DNA from: JBOGWA01 sp050693155
GTDB lineage: Bacteria > Actinomycetota > UBA4738 > CALAEC01
DNA: 54,969 bases
Reading direction: 5' to 3'
Assembly (NCBI GenBank): GCA_050693155.1
Contig: JBOGWA010000099.1
Span: forward strand, 1 to 54,969
Shown here piece after piece: positions 33,404 to 40,951 of this stretch. Within the stretch, counting starts at the first letter, position 1, and each line of letters opens with the position of its first letter. The position numbers and the translations under genes are program-made. A model generated the notes under the pieces. It made no database searches. It had not been told where the DNA came from and saw only the letters and a list, made by a program, of their open reading frames with translations.

Positions 33404-34157
33404 GCAGCAAACGAAGAAACTCCAACAACTCCCGGGGCCCGTCGACGGTCGCATCTGCTGCCGCCAGGAGCTCCGGCGGAGCTTCGGGCGACGCGACGGC
33501 GACCTTCACACCGGCGAGCCCGCGCCGCACGAGCCGATCTACTGCGGCGAACGCGTCGAGATCGCCGACATCGTCACCCGCGTACAGAACGGCACGAAGC
33601 GACTCCTCCCCCGCGATCCGCTCCACGACGTCGCCTTTCGACGGTGCATCCGCCGCCGCAATCTCGACGATGCGCCGGCCGCCCGTCGTGCGCAAGCCGG
33701 CCTCACGCGCAATCGGCTCCAGGCGCGCGAGGAGCTTCGACCCGACCTCATCGGGATGTGCGGCGTCTCGATAGTGCACCGCCACCTGCGGGCCTTTCCG
33801 TTCCACGTGAGCCCCAACCTCCGCGGCAATTGCTTCAACGCTCGGAAGGATGCGCCGGACCTCGTCCGTCGGTGGAAGACCCTGAGACCCCTCCTCCTGG
33901 CCATGAAGACCAAAGACGCGGACGTTCACCCCAAGCAGCTCCCCGACCTCGGCCGCGCGCCGGCCCGATACGACCACGACGCTCCGGAAGGGGGCGGTCA
34001 GCTGTTCCAAGACCTCGGTGACGCCGGGAAGCGCGCTCGCCTCTTCCGGGCGGGGAACGATCTCGGCAAGGGTCCCGTCGAAGTCGAGGAACACCCCCGC
34101 CTCGGACCGCCGGGCCCTCATGCGAGCGGCGAGCTGTTCGAGCTGTGCCCGCGCCAT
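33396..34157 (-). CDS. otsB: Trehalose-6-phosphate phosphatase
   Basis: About 253 residues from ATG 34157; the frame extends 17 codons upstream without homology. HAD motifs of OtsB: FLDFDGTLAEI, VVVSGRR, Lys in APSKGDVVE and YAGDDVGDLDAF. It removes phosphate from trehalose-6-phosphate made by OtsA. Unusually, otsB is convergent to otsA with an 8-bp overlap rather than in one operon, so the two steps are under separate promoters. The upstream end overlaps the promoter region of the divergent lipoprotein gene. Confidence 0.93.
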   Translation of the reverse strand: MARAQLEQLAARMRARRSEAGVFLDFDGTLAEIVPRPEEASALPGVTEVLEQLTAPFRSVVVVSGRRAAEVGELLGVNVRVFGLHGQEEGSQGLPPTDEVRRILPSVEAIAAEVGAHVERKGPQVAVHYRDAAHPDEVGSKLLARLEPIAREAGLRTTGGRRIVEIAAADAPSKGDVVERIAGEESLRAVLYAGDDVGDLDAFAAVDRLVRRGLAGVKVAVASPEAPPELLAAADATVDGPRELLEFLRLLLT

Positions 34158-34177
34158 GGGGCCGAGCGTACCCTTGC

Positions 34178-34183
34178 TACACT
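34178..34183 (+). promoter_or_regulatory. -10 element of a likely leaderless promoter for the lipoprotein gene
   Basis: TACACT lies 9 nt before the TTG at 34193. The spacing supports this TTG as the true start, since there is no ribosome-binding site. Confidence 0.45.
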
Positions 34184-34192
34184 CCGCCCGAG

Positions 34193-35008
34193 TTGCGCCG
34201 CGCGACACCGCTTCTGGGAGTTATCTTCGTCGTTCTCTCAGCGTGCGCGAGCGATCACGTCACACTCGCGTACCGGCTCGACACGGGCCGGGCGCTCGAG
34301 TACCGCCTCTTATTGAGCGCCAAGATCGCGCGCACGCTCGATACGAAGACGACGGGGCAGACGATCGAGGCGACGTTTCTGGCCTCGCAGGAAATCTTGG
34401 GATCGCTTCCGGACAACGGCGTCCGCGCGCGCATGTCGCTTCGTCCCGAGTCGCTCATCGTCGATGGGAGAACGGTCGGGGTCGGACTCCCCCAGGAGTT
34501 CGACATCATCCTGGCCGAAGACGGTCGCGTGGTTGAGATCGATCGGGTCGGCGGCGCCGCATCAGAGGAACTCTCACAAGTCGGGATCGAGCGACTCCTC
34601 CCTCGGCTGAGACCCGTCCTTCCGGAGGGCGCCGCGCGGCCCGGAGATTCCTGGCAGTCGAGCGCCGAATTCACCGATCCAGCCGGCACGTTCTCCCTCG
34701 ATCTTCGATCCCGACTCGCGGCGCTCGGTGTGACGGACGGCGTGAAGGCCGCGCTCGTGCGAACGTCGTACGTCTCCCCGGTCGATCGCGAGGAGATCTT
34801 CGCGAACGCCGTCGCCGAGGTGCGCGGTCGAGACATCGGGACGCAGGAGACGTGGTTCGCCCTGGACGGATTCCTCGTGCGGTCGAGGGGTGACTCCGTG
34901 GGACGCTACGAGATCACGTTCCGCCCGCCGGGCGGTGAGGCTGGAGTCGCCGCGGTCAAGGGGCGGCTGGAAGTGCGCCTGCACACGGAGATGCAGCTCC
35001 TTCCCTAG
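34193..35008 (+). CDS. Predicted lipoprotein, DUF6263-like
   Basis: A 271-residue protein starting at TTG 34193: RRATPLLGVIFVVLSAC gives a good signal and lipobox (LSAC). The mature part is beta-rich and opens TLAYRLDTGRALEYRLLLSA, similar in style to DUF6263-type proteins, which look like ligand- or peptidoglycan-binding shells. No enzyme motif is seen. The frame is open to 34145, but only the TTG start places the signal peptide at the N-terminus. Stop TAG is shared in CTAG with the convergent LytR_C gene. Confidence 0.75.
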   Translation: MRRATPLLGVIFVVLSACASDHVTLAYRLDTGRALEYRLLLSAKIARTLDTKTTGQTIEATFLASQEILGSLPDNGVRARMSLRPESLIVDGRTVGVGLPQEFDIILAEDGRVVEIDRVGGAASEELSQVGIERLLPRLRPVLPEGAARPGDSWQSSAEFTDPAGTFSLDLRSRLAALGVTDGVKAALVRTSYVSPVDREEIFANAVAEVRGRDIGTQETWFALDGFLVRSRGDSVGRYEITFRPPGGEAGVAAVKGRLEVRLHTEMQLLP

Positions 35009-35535
35009 CCCTGCTGTTCCGCGTAGTCCTGACCGAGAACGATCGTGACGCGGACGTCCTGGTTCAGTTGGGCGGTCGCGCGCTCGAGGACGGCTCCCCC
35101 GAAGAACGTCTGTCGCAGGTGTCGTGCCTCGAGCTTCGAGTCATCCTGATAGAACAGGGTGGTCACCTCGTAGCTCGTTTGCGCGTTGGCGACGGCCAGC
35201 ACTCGATACCCCTCATTCTCGAGGAGCTCGGCGGTCTCCGCCGCGAGACCGGACTGAGCCGTCCCGTTGAGCACTTGGACGGTCACTCCCTCCACCTCCG
35301 GACTCGCTTCCGGGGCCGGGGATTCCTCCTGGAGCGGCGAGGTGGGCGATTCGGTCTCCTGAGGAAGAACCGTCTGTGGCTCATCGGGAAGGTCCGTCGC
35401 CGGAGTGGGGAACGCCTTCGTGAGCATCACCACGCCCAATATGACCGCGGCGATGACGAGGCCGACTCTTAGGACCGCTGTCGCCACTGATCCGTAGAAG
35501 CTCGCCTTCGATGGAGGCTCGTGCTTCGGTTCCAC
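35005..35535 (-). CDS. LytR_C-domain membrane protein (VirR-like)
   Basis: A 176-residue protein with a short cytoplasmic N-terminus, one helix (about 20-42), a Pro/Glu/Ser-rich linker (about 43-80) and a LytR_C domain (VEGVTVQVLNGTAQSGLAAE onward). In M. tuberculosis a LytR_C protein, VirR (Rv0431), lies beside a DUF3263 gene (Rv0430) exactly as here, and influences vesicle release and wall integrity. Its role in this organism is inferred from that synteny. GTG start. Preceded on the same strand by DUF3263, 13 bp away. Confidence 0.9.
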   Translation of the reverse strand: MEPKHEPPSKASFYGSVATAVLRVGLVIAAVILGVVMLTKAFPTPATDLPDEPQTVLPQETESPTSPLQEESPAPEASPEVEGVTVQVLNGTAQSGLAAETAELLENEGYRVLAVANAQTSYEVTTLFYQDDSKLEARHLRQTFFGGAVLERATAQLNQDVRVTIVLGQDYAEQQG

Positions 35536-35548
35536 GCCCGTCTCTTGC

Positions 35549-35812
35549 TCACTGTTCGAGACCGAGGGATCCGCCGAGGCGCTGCCGCCTTCGGGCGGCG
35601 CGTCGGCGTCTCAACCGCTTCACGAGCAAGGGATCGAAGCGCAGGGCCTCCTGACGATCGATGATCAGATCCAGGAGCCGATAATACCGCGCCGCCGAGA
35701 GGCTCAAGCGGGACCGGATGTTGCGCTCCTTCGGCCCTGCGAGCCGCCACCAGGTTCGCTCGAAATCGAGAATCTCTCTCGAGCGCCCGTCGAGTTGCGC
35801 CTCCTCGTCCAT
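35549..35812 (-). CDS. DUF3263 protein
   Basis: An 87-residue protein with the DUF3263 core RSREILDFERTWWRLAGPKE and the helical segment RLSLSAARYYRLLDLIID. The C-terminus is strongly basic (KRLRRRRAARRRQR), and the helix-turn-helix-like core suggests nucleic-acid binding. The family is nearly restricted to actinobacteria, so it is one of the best taxonomic clues in the window. It is followed by the LytR_C gene, the same order as Rv0430-Rv0431. No function established. Confidence 0.92.
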   Translation of the reverse strand: MDEEAQLDGRSREILDFERTWWRLAGPKERNIRSRLSLSAARYYRLLDLIIDRQEALRFDPLLVKRLRRRRAARRRQRLGGSLGLEQ

Positions 35813-35876
35813 CGATCTGCGAACGACTCGAGAATAGGGAGCGTATGGGGGTGATTCAAGGAATTCCCCGATCTGC

Positions 35877-37121
35877 CTACGGAAAGAGGCCGCGCGTTGT
35901 GTGCGCTTCCGCGACGCGACTCACGCCGAGAATCGTTGCGGCCTGACGCATCGAAACCTTCCGGTTCTCCGCCATCTCCAGCACTTCGACGTAGGAGCGC
36001 TCCATGACCCGACGGAGCCGGGCGTTCACTTCCTCCTCGGTCCAGAAATAGGCCTGGATGTCCTGCACCCACTCGAAATAGGACACCGAAACCCCTCCGG
36101 CGTTCGCGAGGATGTCGGGGACGATCTGGACGTCGCGATCCCCGAGAATCTCGTCTGCTACCGGGGTCGTCGGGCCGTTGGCCGCCTCGACGATCACCTT
36201 GGCCCGGATGTCGTCGGCGTTCGACTCGTCGATGACACCTTCGAGCGCGGCGGGAACCAGCACATCGCACTCGAGGGTGAGGAGCTCGTCGTGGCTTACC
36301 GCCTCGCCGCCTTCGAACCCTCCCACGGTGCCGGCGACGTTCTTGTGCGCCGCAAGCCCGACGGGGGAGAGGCCCCGCGGGTTAGAGACGGCCCCGTGCG
36401 CATCGCCGACTCCGACGATGAGGCAACCCTGGTCGTGAAGGAGCTCAACCGCGGGCACCCCGACCTTCCCGTATCCCTGGATAACGACCCGCGCTTCGTC
36501 CACCGGCATGCCGAGGTGCTTGAGGGTTGCGACCGTGACGTACACAACGCCCCGCGCCGTCGCGGCGCTGCGCCCCGCGGAGCCGCCGATCGCGACCGGC
36601 TTCCCCGTGACGACACCGGGAACCGAGTAGCCCTGGTTCATCGAATACGTATCCATGATCCACGACATGATCTGCTCGTCGGTTCCGACATCGGGTGCGG
36701 GAATGTCCTTTTCCGGACCGATGAGCGGCAGAATCTCCGACGCGTAACGGCGCGTCATGCGTTCGAGCTCACCCATCGAGAGTTCGTGCGGATCCACGAC
36801 GACCCCGCCCTTCGCCCCGCCGTAGGGGATGTTCACGACGGCACACTTCCACGTCATCCACATCGCGAGCGCCTTAACCTCGTCGAGCGTGACGCTCGGG
36901 TGGTACCGGATGCCGCCCTTCGACGGACCCCGAGAGGTGTTGTGGTGCACGCGATACCCGGTGAACACCTTCACGGCGCCGTCGTCCATCGAGACGGGGA
37001 CGGCGACGGTGAGGGCGCGTTTGGGGTGCCGAAGGATTTCGTGAACGCGGGAATCCAGGTTCATGATGCCGGCAGCTTCGTCGAGCTGCGAGAGTGCCTG
37101 TTCCCACGCGTTGATCGTCAC
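35877..37121 (-). CDS. Glu/Leu/Phe/Val dehydrogenase, copy 1
   Basis: A 414-residue member of the glutamate dehydrogenase family. The dimerisation/substrate half has KGGIRYHPSVTLDEVKAL, MTWKCAVVNIPYGGAKGG (catalytic Lys region) and KDIPAPDVGTDEQIMSWIMD. The Rossmann half has VVIQGYGKVGVPAVELLHD. It reversibly deaminates an amino acid, most likely glutamate, to the 2-oxo acid with NAD(P). GTG start with AAGGAAG upstream; a TAGACT box at 37156-37151 could be the promoter. A paralogue lies 62 bp upstream on the same strand. Stop is TAG. Confidence 0.93.
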   Translation of the reverse strand: MTINAWEQALSQLDEAAGIMNLDSRVHEILRHPKRALTVAVPVSMDDGAVKVFTGYRVHHNTSRGPSKGGIRYHPSVTLDEVKALAMWMTWKCAVVNIPYGGAKGGVVVDPHELSMGELERMTRRYASEILPLIGPEKDIPAPDVGTDEQIMSWIMDTYSMNQGYSVPGVVTGKPVAIGGSAGRSAATARGVVYVTVATLKHLGMPVDEARVVIQGYGKVGVPAVELLHDQGCLIVGVGDAHGAVSNPRGLSPVGLAAHKNVAGTVGGFEGGEAVSHDELLTLECDVLVPAALEGVIDESNADDIRAKVIVEAANGPTTPVADEILGDRDVQIVPDILANAGGVSVSYFEWVQDIQAYFWTEEEVNARLRRVMERSYVEVLEMAENRKVSMRQAATILGVSRVAEAHTTRGLFP

Positions 37122-37183
37122 GCGACTTCCTTGTCCGCGCCGATGACCTCAGTCTACTCGACGCCCCGACGAAACCCTGGAGC

Positions 37184-38488
37184 CTAGATGTAGCCGCGAA
37201 GACGGGCGGCTTCGGTGACCTTCTCGATCGCGATCGCGTATGCCGCGAGACGGAGGGAGACGGCGTCTACGGTCGCTCGCGAATGGACGTTCGCCCACGC
37301 GGCCGACATCTGCCGCTTCAGTTGCTGGTTGACACCCTCCTCTTCCCACCGAAACTGCTGGATGTTCTGCACCCATTCCAGATACGAAACCGCAACCCCG
37401 CCGGCGTTGGCGAGGACGTCGGGGATCACTCGGACTCCGTTTCCCTCGAGGATCGCGTCGCCTGCGGGGCTCACCGGGTGGTTGGCGGCCTCGATGACCA
37501 GCCGAGCCTTCACTCGATCTGCGTTCCGGTCGGTCACGACCTTGTCGAGCGCGGCCGGGATGAGGATGTTCACGTCGAGCTCGAGGAGCTCGTCGTTCGC
37601 GATGGCCTCCGTCCCTGGCGCCTCCACAACCGAGCCGCTTTCCAGCGAGTGGTCGAACACCGCCTGGACGTCCAGGCCGTCGCCGCGGTGAACGCCCCCT
37701 CGGACGTCCGAAACGGCCACGACTTGGCAACCGAGCTCTCCGATCAGACGGGCGGTCCAGGAACCGACGTTCCCGAAGCCTTGGACCGCAACCGTGGCCC
37801 CATCAAGGGTGACGTCGAGATCCTTTGCGGCATCCCGGAGGCAAAGGACGACGCCGCGGCCGGTGGCGGCGTCACGACCGTAGGAACCGCCAAGCGGCAC
37901 GGGCTTCCCGGTCACGATCGCAGGCGTATAGCCGAATCTGGACGAGTAGGCATCCATCATCCACGCCATGGTCTGAGCGTTGGTTCCCATGTCCGGGGCG
38001 GGAATGTCCCGGTTGACTCCGAGGACGTAGCCGATCATCGACGTAAAACGCCGCGTGAGCCGCTGAAGCTCTCCCTCGCTCATCGCATGGGGATCGCATT
38101 GGACCCCGCCCTTCGCGCCCCCGAAGGGAACATCGATGATCGCGTTCTTCCAGGTCATGAGCGCGGCAAGCGCGCGCACCTCGTCGAGATCGGCCGACGG
38201 GTGGTATCGGATCCCTCCCTTGTACGGTCCGCGCGCGCCGTTGTGCTGAATGCGATACCCCGTGAACACCGTGAGGCTTCCGTCGTCCAAACGAACGGGG
38301 ACCTGGACCCGCAGCTCGCGGTAGGAGGTCCTGAACACGGCCCGCATCTCCTCCTCGAGACCAACGTGCTCGGCGGCGCGGTCGAAGAAAAGATTGACGG
38401 CTTCGAAGGGAGTCATGTCGGCGATCGGGGACGCCATCCCCGTTTCCTTCGGCGGCGTCTTCGCTCGCGCCTTTTCCTCGGTCGCCAT
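37184..38488 (-). CDS. Glu/Leu/Phe/Val dehydrogenase, copy 2
   Basis: A 434-residue paralogue of the next gene, with an extra N-terminal stretch (about 20 residues, Lys/Pro-rich). Family segments: YKGGIRYHPSADLDEVRALA, IDVPFGGAKGGVQCDPHAM, RDIPAPDMGTNAQTMAWMMD and VAVQGFGNVGSWTARLIGE. The nucleotide-binding loop GFGNVG differs from GYGKVG in copy 1, so cofactor or substrate choice may differ. GGGGGGAA precedes the ATG. Two tandem GDH-family genes suggest separate assimilatory and catabolic roles or a hetero-oligomer; sequence alone cannot decide. Stop is TAG. Confidence 0.93.
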   Translation of the reverse strand: MATEEKARAKTPPKETGMASPIADMTPFEAVNLFFDRAAEHVGLEEEMRAVFRTSYRELRVQVPVRLDDGSLTVFTGYRIQHNGARGPYKGGIRYHPSADLDEVRALAALMTWKNAIIDVPFGGAKGGVQCDPHAMSEGELQRLTRRFTSMIGYVLGVNRDIPAPDMGTNAQTMAWMMDAYSSRFGYTPAIVTGKPVPLGGSYGRDAATGRGVVLCLRDAAKDLDVTLDGATVAVQGFGNVGSWTARLIGELGCQVVAVSDVRGGVHRGDGLDVQAVFDHSLESGSVVEAPGTEAIANDELLELDVNILIPAALDKVVTDRNADRVKARLVIEAANHPVSPAGDAILEGNGVRVIPDVLANAGGVAVSYLEWVQNIQQFRWEEEGVNQQLKRQMSAAWANVHSRATVDAVSLRLAAYAIAIEKVTEAARLRGYI

Positions 38489-38591
38489 CTATTCCCCCCG
38501 AACCCCCGTGCGAGCGTAGCGATCGCGGCGAGGCTCCGCCAGCCGACCTTCTCTTGTGGTCAAATTGCGGAAATTCTCGGGAGGTGATGGC

Positions 38592-39179
38592 GTGGCCGTG
38601 CGGTACCCCCTGCGTCTCGGTCTTCGGGCGCGTCGCAACATAGCGATGTGGCGCCCATTCGTGCACTGGCTCCTAGCAATCCCGCAGCTGCTGATCACGT
38701 ACGCGCTTCGAACACTGCGCCAGGCGCTTCTGATCATCAGTTTCTTCTCGGTTCTTTTCACCGGGCGCATCCCGCGCGGACTCTTCGACACGATCGTCAT
38801 GACCTTCCGGTACCGATGGCGAGTGGTCTCGTATCTCATCTGGATGCGGGAGTCGTATCCGCCGTTCGATTTCACTCCCTCGGCTGCCGATGTCGGAGGT
38901 GACCCGGCGTTCGTTTCCGTCCGATACCCGAGACGGCTCAATCAGTGGTTGCCGCTCGTGAAGTGGTTTCTCGCGATCCCGCACTTCGTCGTCCTCGTGT
39001 TCCTGAAGGTGGGGGCGGTCTTCGCCATCATCCTCTCGATCTTCGGCGTGCTCGCAACCGGGCAGTATCCCGAGGGAATTGGGAGGTACATCGTCGGGGT
39101 CACGCGGTGGAGCCTCCGCGTCGAGGCCTATGTCTTTTTCCTACGCGACGAGTACCCTCCGTTCCGGCTGAGCCCGTAG
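38592..39179 (+). CDS. DUF4389 membrane protein with internal duplication
   Basis: About 195 residues from GTG 38592, preceded by GGGAGGTGAT; an earlier GTG at 38556 is less well placed. The protein is two similar halves, each starting with a V-V-R-Y-P strand (VAVRYPLRL and VSVRYPRRL), then two hydrophobic helices with LLAIPQL or FLAIPHF, and ending E(S/E)YPPF. This is the DUF4389 repeat. Function is unknown. It lies 16 bp upstream of the lysyl oxidase gene on the same strand, so they may be co-expressed. Stop is TAG. Confidence 0.85.
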   Translation: MAVRYPLRLGLRARRNIAMWRPFVHWLLAIPQLLITYALRTLRQALLIISFFSVLFTGRIPRGLFDTIVMTFRYRWRVVSYLIWMRESYPPFDFTPSAADVGGDPAFVSVRYPRRLNQWLPLVKWFLAIPHFVVLVFLKVGAVFAIILSIFGVLATGQYPEGIGRYIVGVTRWSLRVEAYVFFLRDEYPPFRLSP

Positions 39180-39195
39180 AAGGGAATCCGGCAGG

Positions 39196-39996
39196 ATGAT
39201 CAGACGGCTGGCCCCCCTTTCGATCGGAGCGGTCTTGGTACTGGCCGTCGGCTCCGGGGCGCGTGCACACGCAGGCCCCGATCCGTTCCCCTTCGAGCGA
39301 GGTGGTCCCCTGGGGGAGGGGCTCCCCAACCTCGTCCCGATCGCGCCGAGGGATATCGGCATGGGGCCCACCGACGAGGGGGATGGGCGAGCGATCCGCT
39401 TCACGTCGTCAACCGCGAACCTCGGAGACTTCTCCCTCGAGCTTGCGGGAATCCCCGATACGGAATCCCCGGAGTCGGCCGCTATGCAATGCATCACGTG
39501 GCCGGCCGATCGGGTTTGCGGCAGCTATCAGAAAGTCGGAACCTTCGTCTACCACGAGGCTCACGCGCACTACCACTTCGAGGACTTCGCGCTCTACGAA
39601 TTGCGAAAGCTCAGGAAGGGAAAACCCGACATGCGCAGGGAGGGGCTCGTCGCCCCGAGCACCAAGGCGTCCTTCTGCCTGATCGATTCCTCACCCGCCG
39701 GTCCGTCACGCGGCCCTCTCTATGACGTCCCGTATCCCCTGTATGCCTCGTGTCTTGCGGGGACCCCTAACGGGGGGTTCGCAGGCGTCCAGGGAATCTC
39801 CGCAGGGTGGATGGATACCTATGCGTCCGGGCTTCCAGGGCAACAGATCCCGATCGCCGGGGTGCCGAGCGGCAGATACGCGATCGTGGTCACGACCGAT
39901 CCGGAGAACCGGCTCTTCGAAAGCAACGAGGACGACAACATCGCCTTCACTCGAGTAGCGATTCTCAAGGGTGGGGCCACCGCAGCGGAGCGGTAG
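39196..39996 (+). CDS. Secreted lysyl oxidase family protein
   Basis: A 266-residue exported protein (signal peptide about 1-26, ending ARAHA). The lysyl oxidase core follows: YHEAHAHYHFEDFALYEL holds the copper site His123-x-His125-x-His127, and STKASFCLID with Lys157 corresponds to the lysine of the lysine tyrosylquinone (LTQ) cofactor. ISAGWMDTY with Tyr209 corresponds to the partner tyrosine, and a GxYxxxxxxDPxxxxxESNxxDN end completes the fold. The enzyme should oxidise primary amines such as peptidyl lysine to aldehydes with release of hydrogen peroxide. Bacterial substrates are unknown. Stop is TAG. Confidence 0.88.
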   Translation: MIRRLAPLSIGAVLVLAVGSGARAHAGPDPFPFERGGPLGEGLPNLVPIAPRDIGMGPTDEGDGRAIRFTSSTANLGDFSLELAGIPDTESPESAAMQCITWPADRVCGSYQKVGTFVYHEAHAHYHFEDFALYELRKLRKGKPDMRREGLVAPSTKASFCLIDSSPAGPSRGPLYDVPYPLYASCLAGTPNGGFAGVQGISAGWMDTYASGLPGQQIPIAGVPSGRYAIVVTTDPENRLFESNEDDNIAFTRVAILKGGATAAER

Positions 39997-40014
39997 CCCC
40001 CGGTCAGATGGCTG

Positions 40015-40088
40015 AGCTGGCGGCGGGATTCGAACCCGCGACCTAGCGATTACAAATCGCTTGCGCTACCGGACTGCGCCACGCCAGC
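40015..40088 (-). tRNA. tRNA-Thr(UGU)
   Basis: Minus-strand cloverleaf: acceptor GCTGGCG/CGCCAGC, anticodon stem AGCGA/TCGCT around TTTGTAA giving anticodon TGT, T-stem GCGGG/CCCGC around TTCGAAT, discriminator T. CCA is not encoded. It reads ACA and probably other ACN codons. Confidence 0.97.
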
Positions 40089-40109
40089 CCGACGATTCTA
40101 CTTGTGGCG

Positions 40110-40790
40110 CTAGATGCCCTCGATCGCGTTGGCCTGCTCTCGCGCCTGGAGGTGGAGCTCGAGCTTCCGCTTGATGCGCTGGAGCGCGTTGTCAATCGAC
40201 TTCACATGCCTCGAAAGCAGCACCGCGATCTCCTGATATGACTTCCCTTCCACATACAGGTGGAGGACATCGGCCTCGAAGTCGGAGAGGATCTCACCGA
40301 AGGCCAGCTTGATGCTGCGAAGCTCGTCGCTCGAAATCACTTCGTCGGCCGGATCGTGTATCTGGGGCGTTCGCAGCACGTCTTGAAGGACACGGTCCGG
40401 ATCATCAGCGGCGGCGATTGGTTTCGAGAGTGAGACGTAGGAATTGAGCGGAACGTGCTTTAGGCGGGTCGCGGTCTTGATCGCGGTGATGATCTGTCGG
40501 GTGATACAGAGCTCGGCGAACGCTCGGAACGACGTCTGCTTCTCCTCGGCAAAGTCGCGGATCGCCTTGTAGAGCCCGATCATTCCCTCCTGAACGATGT
40601 CATCCTTGTCGGCGCCGATAAGAAAGTAGGACCTTGCCTTGAGCCGCGCAAAGCCCCGGTACTTGTTCAGGAGGTAGTCGACGGCGGCCTGCGATCCTCG
40701 CCGATAGAGGCGAACCAGCTCCTCATCAGTCGTCTCTTCCATTGCGGCGGCAAAACCCGCCGGAGCGCTCACCAACTGCACGTCTCCCAC
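40110..40790 (-). CDS. sigH: Spo0H-type RNA polymerase sigma-H factor
   Basis: A 226-residue sigma-70 family factor closest in pattern to Firmicutes SigH (Spo0H). Region 2 contains RSYFLIGADKDDIVQEGMIG and SFRAFAELCITRQIITAIKT; region 4 contains GKSYQEIAVLLSRHVKSIDN, nearly identical to Bacillus Spo0H. Length also matches. It lies downstream of rlmB on the same strand, the Firmicutes order. In Bacillus this factor drives entry to sporulation and competence; here its regulon is unknown. Start GTG 40790 gives the Bacillus-like length; ATG 40742 is an alternative. Stop is TAG. Confidence 0.93.
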   Translation of the reverse strand: MGDVQLVSAPAGFAAAMEETTDEELVRLYRRGSQAAVDYLLNKYRGFARLKARSYFLIGADKDDIVQEGMIGLYKAIRDFAEEKQTSFRAFAELCITRQIITAIKTATRLKHVPLNSYVSLSKPIAAADDPDRVLQDVLRTPQIHDPADEVISSDELRSIKLAFGEILSDFEADVLHLYVEGKSYQEIAVLLSRHVKSIDNALQRIKRKLELHLQAREQANAIEGI

Positions 40791-40951
40791 TCTGGAGTAC
40801 CAGCGCTCTCACTGCGGGCACACGATGCGAGAGGCCCGGCAGAAATTATGTGCGCTTAGCCCTCGATTTCGCAAGGAGAGGGGGCAGGGATGTTCGCCGT
40901 GAACCGGGCAAATCGGCGACGCGGGGGGCCCACACGAGGGCGAAGGGGCGC

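Noticed and set aside
13769..39996. Idea that the lysyl oxidase cross-links the collagen-like protein
   Set aside because: The Gly-X-Y region has no lysine at all, only two lysines occur in the C-terminal domain, and the genes are 24 kb apart.
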